Positions 6,565-14,113 of a stretch of DNA of 14,680 bases are shown here, piece by piece. The notes beneath the pieces are model-generated. The model had not been told where the DNA came from and did no database searches. It saw only the letters and a program-made list of their open reading frames with translations. Where the stretch lies: assembly GCA_002400675.1 (NCBI GenBank), contig NVQY01000025.1:1-14680 (forward strand), in the 5' to 3' direction. The DNA is from Paracoccaceae bacterium (lineage in GTDB: Bacteria > Pseudomonadota > Alphaproteobacteria > Rhodobacterales > Rhodobacteraceae). The translations under genes were made by a program, and so were the position numbers. How positions within the stretch are numbered: the first letter of the stretch is position 1; the number at the start of each line of letters is the position of its first letter.

Positions 6565-6795
6565 ATGGCAGCGGGTATTTCCAAAATGAAAGAAAAATGT
6601 CAACTTACAGTCCGTTCAGTGTCATCTGAAACGCGACAAAAGTTAACAGCATTAAAACAATGCACCCGGCTACCAATGGGCGCGTTGTTAGGCGATGCAA
6701 TCTCTGAATTGTGGGCGATGTATCTGAAAGATAATCATGAGTTGCCGGATTTGCATTACATCAACGAAATGGAGGAGGCGCAATGGCGGTGTTAA
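6565..6795 (+). CDS. Small ribbon-helix-helix (CopG/Arc-like) protein
   Basis: This 76-residue protein shows the pattern of a ribbon-helix-helix DNA-binding protein. A short strand (CQLTVRSV, ~12-19) is followed by helix A starting SSETRQKLTALKQ and helix B starting PMGALLGDAISELWAMYL. The first seven codons may not be translated; an ATG at 6586 gives MKEKCQLTV, closer to typical members, and neither start has a strong ribosome site. Such proteins act as dimers repressing their own operon, and on rolling-circle plasmids a CopG protein controls the Rep gene. The divergent HUH gene and the palindromes between them fit that arrangement. It could instead be an antitoxin, but no toxin-like gene is adjacent. 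Confidence 0.55.
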   Translation: MAAGISKMKEKCQLTVRSVSSETRQKLTALKQCTRLPMGALLGDAISELWAMYLKDNHELPDLHYINEMEEAQWRC

Positions 6796-7385
6796 AGTTT
6801 GATCGCGGCGATCTGATAACATCTGCCACCGGCTCTTTCCGATCCCATTGTCTGGTATTGATATCCCAACTTACTGGCGGTTGGCGTCTGGGATCATCGT
6901 GCACGAGGGGATCACGGGAAAAATCGGTTTCATTTGGCTGTTTCCGTGGTCGTAGGTCGCTGTGGCGAGAGAAACAGATCGGCGAGTATTGAGGGCAAGG
7001 TTTCTAAAATTATGGACGTCGCTCCATTTGGGGTCTGTACAGTCGCATTGCCTGCCGATCCTCCTAGGGGGTCATGGGGGGAGTTCGAGGTGCTCCATGG
7101 GGCCACTACGCCGCCCACCGGGCAGACTGGGGGCGATACATCCAGCGTCAGTTAGGGGCAGAAGGCAATTCGAACGGTTGAGGGTTCATATCTGTCGCGG
7201 AGTTGAACTTGATATGTTAACCCAGTGGCACCAAATTCTGAACACCCACAACTGGTCTGGTTGGGGCGGGATGTATGGATGGGCCAGAACGGCAACGCCA
7301 CCAGTGGAATTTCCATTCGCCGCTGGCAATCAACGGGTCTGGGTGCCACTGTCTGGTTTGATACGAACCAACAGAAATTGACCCC
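6796..7385. other. Non-coding or degenerate region before the restriction operon
   Basis: About 590 bases without a convincing gene. Open frames occur on both strands but read as arbitrary, Gly/Pro/Trp/Arg-rich protein. One frame starts at an ATG at 6783 behind a strong GGAGGAGG ribosome site and overlaps the end of the preceding gene by 13 bases, but its 69-residue product has no recognisable features after the first ~12 residues. The region is more GC-rich than the HUH gene, so the boundary of the AT-rich module is probably near 6800. The promoter for hsdM must lie in the right part; I do not see a clear one, and no ribosome-binding site precedes hsdM. Confidence 0.4.
7223..7351. repeat. 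10-bp inverted repeat upstream of hsdM
   Basis: CAGTGGCACC at 7223-7232 is repeated inverted as GGTGCCACTG at 7342-7351, with 109 bases between and a related CCACCAGTGG at 7300-7309. The right arm is 35 bases before the hsdM start, so it could be a regulatory site for the operon, or the arms could be remains of a small element. No reading frame spans it. Confidence 0.3.
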
Positions 7386-8894
7386 ATGACCCCCATCACC
7401 CAAGCAGAAATCAACAAAGCCGCGTGGGGGGCCTGTGACACCTTCCGTGGCCAAGTCGATTCATCAATTTACAAAGATTACGTGCTGACCATGCTTTTCC
7501 TGAAATATCTCAGTGATGTTTGGCAGGATCACATGACGCGCCTTGAGGGTGAACACCCAGACGCCCCCGAACTGGTCGAGGCGATGATGCAGCAAGAGGC
7601 GTTCGTGCTGCCCGACGGGGCCAGCTTTGCCAATCTGCACAAACGCCGTCATGAACCGGGCAACGGCGAACGTATCGACAAGGCCCTGCATGCCATCGAA
7701 GAGGCGAATATATCCAAACTGCGTGATGTGTTTCAGGATATCAGTTTCAACAGCAACAAGCTGGGCGATGAAGAACAAAAGAACGACACCCTGCGTCACC
7801 TGCTGGAAGATTTTGCCAAACCCGCCCTTGATCTGCGCCCCTCTCGTGTTGGCCAGTTGGATATCATCGGCGGGGCTTATGAATATCTGATCAGCCGCTT
7901 TGCCGCCACTGCTGGCAAGAAGGCGGGTGAATTCTATACCCCTGCCGAAGTGTCATCGCTGATGGCCCGTCTGGTTGATCCGCAAGAGGGCGACGATATA
8001 TGCGATCCCACCTGTGGCTCTGCATCGTTGTTGATGAAATGTGGCCGCCTGATCCGTGATAACACCGGCACCAAACGTTACGCGCTATTCGGCCAGGAGG
8101 CGATTGGGTCAACATGGGCCTTGGCCAAGATGAACCTGTTTCTGCATGGCGAGGAAAATCACCAGATCGAATGGGGCGATACCATTCGCAACCCCAAACT
8201 TCGAACCTCTGACGATATGCTGCGTCACTTTGATGTGGTAGTGGCCAATCCGCCGTTCTCTTTGGACAAATGGGGCGTTGATATTGCCGAGACGGACAAG
8301 TTCGGGCGGTTTCGTCGGGGGATGCCGCCCAAGACCAAAGGCGATTATGCGTTTATATTGCATATGATCGAAACCATGAAACCGCGTACCGGGCGTATGG
8401 CGGTGGTGGTGCCGCACGGGGTTTTGTTTCGTGGGGCCGCCGAGGGCAGGATCAGGCAAAAGCTGATCGAGGAAAACCTGCTGGATACGGTGATCGGCCT
8501 GCCGGAAAAGCTTTTCTTTGGCACTGGCATACCGGCGGCGATCCTGCTGTTTCGCAAATCCAAAGCCGATACATCGGTGCTGTTCATTGATGCCAGCCGC
8601 GAATTTGTATCCGGCACCAACCAGAACGCATTGGACGCCAGCCATATTGACAAGATCGTGGCGACTTATCTGGCACGGGAAAGCGTGGACAAATACGCCT
8701 ATCGCGCCACGCTGGACGAGATCGCCGAGAATGATTTCAACCTGAACATCCCCCGCTATGTGGATACGTTTGAAGAAGAGGCAGAGATTGACCTGATGGC
8801 CGTTCGCAGCGAACGCCTGCGTTTGAAGCAAGAGATGGACGGGCTAGAGGCCCAGATGGCGGGGTATCTACGGGAGTTGGGTTATGGTGCCTGA
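7386..8894 (+). CDS. hsdM: Type I restriction-modification DNA methyltransferase subunit
   Basis: This 502-residue HsdM transfers methyl groups from S-adenosylmethionine to adenine N6 within the sequence chosen by HsdS, in an M2S1 methylase and an R2M2S1 restriction complex. The N-terminal helical HsdM_N domain (~5-150) starts ITQAEINKAAWGACDTFRG and includes YVLTMLFLKYLSDV. The linker IGGAYEYLISRFA...GEFYTPAEV (~161-189) leads into the methylase fold. DPTCGSASLL (~207-216) is the cofactor-binding motif I, and ANPPFSLD (~287-294) is the catalytic NPPF motif of N6-adenine methylases. The C-terminus (~465-500) is a charged helix expected to contact HsdS. Length and motifs are complete. The ATG at 7386 matches the normal family N-terminus despite no visible ribosome site. 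It is the first gene of the operon; its end overlaps hsdS by 11 bases. Confidence 0.95.
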   Translation: MTPITQAEINKAAWGACDTFRGQVDSSIYKDYVLTMLFLKYLSDVWQDHMTRLEGEHPDAPELVEAMMQQEAFVLPDGASFANLHKRRHEPGNGERIDKALHAIEEANISKLRDVFQDISFNSNKLGDEEQKNDTLRHLLEDFAKPALDLRPSRVGQLDIIGGAYEYLISRFAATAGKKAGEFYTPAEVSSLMARLVDPQEGDDICDPTCGSASLLMKCGRLIRDNTGTKRYALFGQEAIGSTWALAKMNLFLHGEENHQIEWGDTIRNPKLRTSDDMLRHFDVVVANPPFSLDKWGVDIAETDKFGRFRRGMPPKTKGDYAFILHMIETMKPRTGRMAVVVPHGVLFRGAAEGRIRQKLIEENLLDTVIGLPEKLFFGTGIPAAILLFRKSKADTSVLFIDASREFVSGTNQNALDASHIDKIVATYLARESVDKYAYRATLDEIAENDFNLNIPRYVDTFEEEAEIDLMAVRSERLRLKQEMDGLEAQMAGYLRELGYGA

Positions 8895-10020
8895 GGGGTG
8901 GGAGGCGACGACGCTGGATAAGGTTTTTAAACTAGCTAGCGGATCGACCAAACCCACCGATGTTGTCGCCAAATTAAGTGATACTACACCGAACCCCGTC
9001 TATGGTGGCAACGGGGTATTAGGTTGGTCAGGGCAGGCAAATCACCTTGGGAATGTCATTTTGATCGGAAGGGTTGGCGAATACTGCGGTGTAACACGAT
9101 TGGTTTATAACCCGTGCTGGATAACAGATAACGCACTTTACACTAAAGATTTCTTCTCAGGTAACGATATTGAATTTGTTACATATCGCTTACAGTATTT
9201 CGATGTCTCCAAACTTCGCAGCAAAGGAGGGCAGCCGCTAGTTTCGCAAAAACCCATTTACGGCACCCGTCTTGCGCTCCCCCCTCTCCCCGAACAACGC
9301 AAGATCGCGGACATCCTGTCGACATGGGATCGCGCGATTGAGGTGAGCGAGTCGCTGCTGGCCACCGCACGCCAACAAAAACGCGCGTTGATGCAAACCC
9401 TGCTCACCGGCAAACGCCGCTTTCCAGAGTTCGAAGGGCAGAAATGGAAAGAGGTGCGGTTGGGGGAGGTGTGCGAAACATGGTCAGGTGGAACCCCATC
9501 ACGAAGGAAAGCAGAGTATTATTCCGGCTCGATCCCTTGGATAAAATCAGGAGAGGTCAACGCAATCCGAGTAGAAGCCACTGAAGAACACATTACGGAA
9601 GAAGCATTGAAGTGTTCTTCCGCGAAGTTGGTTGAACCCGAAACCGTATTGATTGCTATGTATGGCGCGACGGCTGGGGTTGTTTCGGTGTCAGGCATTC
9701 ATGCTGCAATCAATCAGGCGATACTGGCTGTAAAGGCAAACGCCAAATTGGAGTCAAATTTTTTGTTGTTCGCAGTTCAAGGAAAAATGGAGGATACAAA
9801 GAGGATTACTCAGGGCGGTCAACCAAACTTAAACGCTCAAATAATACGAGCCGCGAAAATTCCCTTACCTTGCTTGCAGGAACAACGACAAATAGCCAAA
9901 ATTCTTGGGGCTTCACAAAGAGAAATAGAGCTAGGCTGCCAGAAAATCCAAAAACTCCGCACCGAAAAACGCGCCCTGATGCAGCAACTCCTGACGGGCA
10001 AACGGCGGGTGGTGGTGTAA
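8884..10020 (+). CDS. hsdS: Type I restriction-modification specificity subunit
   Basis: HsdS (378 residues) recognises the bipartite DNA target and holds the M and R subunits together. It has the usual circular symmetry. TRD1 (~1-130, starting PEGWEATTLDKV) is followed by a conserved helix (~132-169, LPPLPEQRKIADIL to KRALMQTLLTGKRR). TRD2 (~178-335, with SGGTPSRRKAEYYSGSIPWI) is followed by a second copy of that helix (~337-375, LPCLQEQRQIAKIL to KRALMQQLLTGKRR). It is slightly shorter than many relatives, mainly because TRD1 is compact. The two TRD-coding stretches look more AT-rich than the helix-coding parts and the neighbouring genes, as is common when recognition domains are exchanged between strains. 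The ATG at 8884 has GGGAG at about 8 bases and overlaps hsdM. The recognition sequence cannot be read from the protein. Confidence 0.95.
   Translation: MVPEGWEATTLDKVFKLASGSTKPTDVVAKLSDTTPNPVYGGNGVLGWSGQANHLGNVILIGRVGEYCGVTRLVYNPCWITDNALYTKDFFSGNDIEFVTYRLQYFDVSKLRSKGGQPLVSQKPIYGTRLALPPLPEQRKIADILSTWDRAIEVSESLLATARQQKRALMQTLLTGKRRFPEFEGQKWKEVRLGEVCETWSGGTPSRRKAEYYSGSIPWIKSGEVNAIRVEATEEHITEEALKCSSAKLVEPETVLIAMYGATAGVVSVSGIHAAINQAILAVKANAKLESNFLLFAVQGKMEDTKRITQGGQPNLNAQIIRAAKIPLPCLQEQRQIAKILGASQREIELGCQKIQKLRTEKRALMQQLLTGKRRVVV
9377..9420 (+). repeat. hsdS internal repeat, copy 1 (copy 2 at 9965-10008)
   Basis: DNA encoding KRALMQTLLTGKRR here and KRALMQQLLTGKRR at 9965-10008 is closely similar. 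These are the ends of the two conserved spacer helices in HsdS. Direct repeats of this kind allow recombination that deletes or swaps the second recognition domain. Confidence 0.6.
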
Positions 10021-10022
10021 CC

Positions 10023-13000
10023 ATGACGCTGCACAAAACCCCCGACACCAGCGAAGAAGCGGCCTCTAAATTGCCTGCGTTGCATGTGCTGATGGCGATG
10101 GGCTGGGACTATCTTTCGCCTGCCGATTGTCTTGCCGGGCGCGGGTCGCAACATGCCGTGGTTCTGCGGGATGTGCTGCGCGATCATCTTGGGCGGCACC
10201 GGTTCGACTATAAGGGTCAACGCCTGCCGTTGTCGGCGAATGGCATTGATCAGGTATTGCGCGATATCACCACCACCGGCCTGTCGGGGGGCTTGTTGGC
10301 CGCAAACAAGGCAATCCATGGCCATTTGACCCAAGGCATCACCATACGCGAAGTGATCGACGGCAAGCCGCATTACGTTACCGTGCCGCTGATTGACTGG
10401 CAGACCATTGACGCCAACACCTTTCAGGTGACAGAAGAGTTGGCCGTTGAACGCCCCGCCGGTCTTGGCACCTATCGCCCCGATATCGTCTGTTACGTAA
10501 ACGGTTTGCCCCTTGTGGTGATAGAGGCCAAACGCCCGATTTCAACCAGCAAACCCAAGGCAATGGTTGATGAGGGCATCAGCCAGCATTTGCGCAACCA
10601 AAAGCCGGACGGCATCGGTGATTTATATGCCTATTCGCAATTGCTGCTGTCGATTTCCGGTGTCGAAGGGCGCTATGGCACAACCCGCACCCCCAAGAAA
10701 TTCTGGTCCCTGTGGCGGGAAGAAGAAATTACCGGGTCCGAGTTTCAGGCCATCACCGCAACCAAGCTATCAGAGGCCCGTACAGACGCGTTGTTTGCCG
10801 AGAGGTCCGTAGCCTCCAAAAAGGCGTTTGAGGCCCTGCACGCCCTTCCTGTGGCCCCGACAGAGCAAGATAAGCTAATCATCGCATTGCTACGTCCGGA
10901 TCGGTTGTTGCAGTTCATCCGAATGTTCATTTTGTTCGACCGCAAAGTGGGCAAGATTGCCGCCCGTTATCAGCAGGCATTCGGGATCAAGGCCCTGTTG
11001 GATCGGGTGTCACAGATACGCCCGGATGGCGGTCGCGAAGGTGGCGTGATCTGGCACACCACGGGGTCGGGCAAGTCGAATTTGATGGTGTTCCTGTGCA
11101 AGGCGTTGCTGCTTGATCCCGACCTGGCGGATTGCCGGGTTATCGTGGTGACGGATCGGGTCGATCTGGAAAAACAACTGGCGGCAACTTTTCTTACCGG
11201 CGGCGCATTCGGGTCCGATGTGGCCACCAAGAAGGATGGCGGAAAAGCCAGAGTTGGGTCCGGTGACGATCTGGCCAAACGGATCGGGTCGGGCAGCGAG
11301 AGGATCATCTTTACCCTGCTGCAAAAATTCAATTCGGCCACCAAGCTGCCGGAGTGTCGAAATACATCGAACAAGCTGATCGTGTTGATTGATGAAGGCC
11401 ATCGCAGTCAGGGCGGCGAGAACCACGAACGGATGCGTATGGCGCTGCCGAATGCCGCATATATTGCGTTCACCGGCACACCGCTTTTGAAAAAGGACAA
11501 AACCCGCAACAAGTTCGGTCCCATCGTGCACGCTTATTCCATGCAAAGGGCGGTTGAAGATGGGGCAGTTACGCCATTGGTTTACGAAGAACGCAAACCA
11601 CTGGTGGATATCAACGAACAGGCAATAGACGCGTGGTTTGACAAAATCACCGCCGGTTTGTCGGACCAACAGCGGTCTGATCTGAAAAAGAAGTTTTCCA
11701 CCCGAGGTCAAATTTACGGGGCCAGCAATCGCATCGATCTGATCGCATGGGATATCGCGCAGCATTATAACGAAAACTTTGCCAAGCTTGATTTGGGGCT
11801 AAAGGCGCAACTGGCCACCGACAGTAAGACATCCGCCATACGATATAAAAAGGCCCTAGATGCGACTGGGCTGGTCACCAGCGCGGTGGTGATCTCGCCA
11901 CCAGACACACGGGAAGGCCATGAGGATACCGACGAAACCAAAGACCCCGAAGTTCAGGCATGGTGGAAGGCCAATGTTGGTAATGACGCGGAATCGTATG
12001 AAGCCCGCATAATCGAAGATTTTGCCACCGATGGGTCGCCGGAAATATTGATCGTGGTCGACAAGTTGCTGACTGGTTTTGATGAACCCAGAAATGCAGT
12101 GCTGTATATCGATAAGTATCTAAAGGGGCATAACCTTTTGCAGGCCATCGCACGGGTAAACCGGCTGCATGATGCCAAAAAACACGGTTTCCTGATCGAC
12201 TACCGTGGCATTCTGACCGAGTTGGATACGTCGATCAAAGAGTACCAAAACCTGGCCGATCAAACCCAAAGCGGTTACGACATCGACGATCTGATGGGCA
12301 CTGTCACGAACGTGTCGATGGAATACAAGCGACTGCCTTCGTTGCATGATGCGCTATGGGCAATATTCAGCGGTGTGAAAAACAAGAAGGACCGCGAACA
12401 GTTTCGACGTGTGCTGATGCCGGATTTGGTCGGGGGTGATATCGAGGGAACCAGTGATGCGAACCAGAAGATACGGGAAGATTTCTACGATGCACTGACC
12501 AACTTCGGTATGTGTTTGAAGTTGGCACTATCGTCGCGTTCGTTTTTTGAGGATGGGGCATTTTCCGAAGCAACGATCCGGCAGTATAAGCGAGATTTGA
12601 AATTCTTCACGGAGTTTCGAATACAGGCCAAACTGGACGCACAGGAAACGGTGGACTTTTCCGCCTACGAAACTCAGATCAGGAACCTTGTCGACAAACA
12701 GGTTATCGGCCAAGAGGTCGTAGACCCTGACGGTGTTATCCTTGTGGGTGATATGGGTGATGATGACCCAGAAGACTGGACAGATGAAAAGACGCGCACC
12801 GAAGCCGATGTGATCAAGACGCGTGTTCGCAAATCTATCGAACAGGATTTGATCGACGATCCATATGCACAAAAGGTGTTCTCTGAAATGTTGAAAGCGG
12901 CGATCAAAGACGCCGAAGCCTTATTTGACCATCCGGGCAAGCAATACACATTGTTCAAAGATTTGGAGGCCATGGTTGATGAACGGGCCACGCCAAGTAT

Positions 13001-13307
13001 GCCAGATGTGTTGGTCGGCAACAAATTGGCGAAGGCTTTTTACGGGGCGTTCATTATCACCGTGAACGAAGAACAGGTTGACGCGTTGGGCGAGGAAGCC
13101 CTTGTTGCAGAGGCATTGTCCATCGACAAAGTGGTTCAAAATGCTGTGCACTCCCACTCGATTAATCCAGCCAGTATCGAAGCCGAAATACGTAAATCCT
13201 TGCTGCCGAGGCTGTTCAACTTGCTCAATGGGTTGGATGCCGCGAATGCCGTGATCGAGCAGGTTATCGATATTGTGCGTGCTAGTGATATGAAGGCCGG
13301 GGCATGA
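10023..13307 (+). CDS. hsdR: Type I restriction endonuclease/translocase subunit
   Basis: HsdR (1094 residues) is the ATP-driven motor and nuclease of the type I complex: it pulls DNA past the bound enzyme and cleaves away from unmethylated sites. The N-terminal PD-(D/E)xK nuclease has Asp154 in YRPDIVCYVNG and Glu168-x-Lys170 in VVIEAKRP. The superfamily 2 helicase motifs follow: Walker A TTGSGKSN (~345), DEGH box VLIDEGHRSQ (~454), motif III AFTGTPLL (~483) and motif VI QAIARVNRLHD (~705). The C-terminal ~300 residues are helical and acidic, the region that docks to the methylase. All key residues are present. I chose the ATG at 10023, two bases after the hsdS stop. The open frame extends back to 9870, but that part overlaps hsdS and is unlike any HsdR N-terminus. 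Translation is probably coupled to hsdS, as no ribosome site is obvious. Confidence 0.95.
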   Translation: MTLHKTPDTSEEAASKLPALHVLMAMGWDYLSPADCLAGRGSQHAVVLRDVLRDHLGRHRFDYKGQRLPLSANGIDQVLRDITTTGLSGGLLAANKAIHGHLTQGITIREVIDGKPHYVTVPLIDWQTIDANTFQVTEELAVERPAGLGTYRPDIVCYVNGLPLVVIEAKRPISTSKPKAMVDEGISQHLRNQKPDGIGDLYAYSQLLLSISGVEGRYGTTRTPKKFWSLWREEEITGSEFQAITATKLSEARTDALFAERSVASKKAFEALHALPVAPTEQDKLIIALLRPDRLLQFIRMFILFDRKVGKIAARYQQAFGIKALLDRVSQIRPDGGREGGVIWHTTGSGKSNLMVFLCKALLLDPDLADCRVIVVTDRVDLEKQLAATFLTGGAFGSDVATKKDGGKARVGSGDDLAKRIGSGSERIIFTLLQKFNSATKLPECRNTSNKLIVLIDEGHRSQGGENHERMRMALPNAAYIAFTGTPLLKKDKTRNKFGPIVHAYSMQRAVEDGAVTPLVYEERKPLVDINEQAIDAWFDKITAGLSDQQRSDLKKKFSTRGQIYGASNRIDLIAWDIAQHYNENFAKLDLGLKAQLATDSKTSAIRYKKALDATGLVTSAVVISPPDTREGHEDTDETKDPEVQAWWKANVGNDAESYEARIIEDFATDGSPEILIVVDKLLTGFDEPRNAVLYIDKYLKGHNLLQAIARVNRLHDAKKHGFLIDYRGILTELDTSIKEYQNLADQTQSGYDIDDLMGTVTNVSMEYKRLPSLHDALWAIFSGVKNKKDREQFRRVLMPDLVGGDIEGTSDANQKIREDFYDALTNFGMCLKLALSSRSFFEDGAFSEATIRQYKRDLKFFTEFRIQAKLDAQETVDFSAYETQIRNLVDKQVIGQEVVDPDGVILVGDMGDDDPEDWTDEKTRTEADVIKTRVRKSIEQDLIDDPYAQKVFSEMLKAAIKDAEALFDHPGKQYTLFKDLEAMVDERATPSMPDVLVGNKLAKAFYGAFIITVNEEQVDALGEEALVAEALSIDKVVQNAVHSHSINPASIEAEIRKSLLPRLFNLLNGLDAANAVIEQVIDIVRASDMKAGA

Positions 13308-14035
13308 ACGGCCACCATATACTGATCTATGGTGATGAGCGGATTCCATATCGGGTACATGGTGATCCTAAGCGCACCACGCGCATCGCCATCCATGTTG
13401 ATCCAGATGGAAGTGTGATCGTCGATGCACCATTGAACCAACCGGATGAGGCAATCCGAAAATCTGTTCAGAAACGCGCCCGTTGGATTGTTGATCACGT
13501 AACCGAAGCCCGTGACCGATACCGCCATGTTCAGCCCAAAACATATGTATCGGGTGAACAGGTGCTCTATCTTGGCCGTCGATATATGTTGAAGGTCATT
13601 CAGAGCGATTTTGAGCCTGCTGGGGCACGTTTGCGAGGTGGTCGGCTAGTCGTGGTCACTAAATCCCCCAAACCTCATCAGGTTCGCGCTATAGTGCGTG
13701 CGTGGTATCGTACCCGTGCTCGGGATTACTTTGCCAAGCAGATTGACGAGCAATCGATGCGGCTGCCGTGGGTGGAAAAGTCACCGCCATTTCGTTTGTT
13801 GGAAATGAAACGCCAGTGGGGTAGTTGTTCAACTAACGGTCAGATAATACTAAACCCACACCTGATAAAGGCCCCACGGGATTGCACAAAATATGTGATT
13901 GTTCATGAACTCACACACCTCAAGCACCATGATCATAGCGCCGGGTTTTTTCGCGAAGTTGACCGGTATGCACCGGGGTGGCAAAAGCCGAAAAAAATGC
14001 TGGATGAGATGGTCGAGGTGTTGGGAAATGAGTGA
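13304..14035 (+). CDS. YgjP/DUF45-family zinc metallopeptidase
   Basis: A 243-residue protein of the DUF45 (YgjP-like, SprT-related) family. It has the zinc-binding signature VHELTHLKHHDHSAGFF, with His201, Glu202, His205 and third ligand His211, preceded by the family motif QWGSCS (~181-186). The N-terminal ~90 residues are a strand-rich region typical of YgjP. The key residues and usual length are kept, so an active zinc protease is expected, but the substrate is unknown. Its start codon overlaps the hsdR stop (ATGA at 13304-13307), so it is translated with the operon. Genes of this family often follow hsdR in type I operons. A link to control of restriction or to processing of its subunits is possible, but I know of no settled role. 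No signal peptide, so it is cytoplasmic. Confidence 0.85.
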   Translation: MNGHHILIYGDERIPYRVHGDPKRTTRIAIHVDPDGSVIVDAPLNQPDEAIRKSVQKRARWIVDHVTEARDRYRHVQPKTYVSGEQVLYLGRRYMLKVIQSDFEPAGARLRGGRLVVVTKSPKPHQVRAIVRAWYRTRARDYFAKQIDEQSMRLPWVEKSPPFRLLEMKRQWGSCSTNGQIILNPHLIKAPRDCTKYVIVHELTHLKHHDHSAGFFREVDRYAPGWQKPKKMLDEMVEVLGNE

Positions 14036-14113
14036 GTAATATGGCTTCTGCGACTGGGGGGGGCGCAAAAAACGGATGGTTTTACCACTTAAGTTGACGG
14101 TTGGAAATTTCAG

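Noticed and set aside
6934..7155. A frame with the phrase APFGVCTV reminiscent of PAAR-like DUF4280 proteins
   Set aside because: The resemblance is limited to a few residues, the rest of the domain is absent, and there is no start signal.
9377..10008. CRISPR-like or tandem repeat arrays
   Set aside because: The only strong repeats are the two HsdS helix-coding copies and RTX codon repeats; no regularly spaced short repeats with unique spacers occur in the window.
9870..10022. Upstream extension of hsdR by 51 codons
   Set aside because: It overlaps the 3' end of hsdS, is Lys/Arg/Thr-rich without family similarity, and the ATG at 10023 gives a normal HsdR start.
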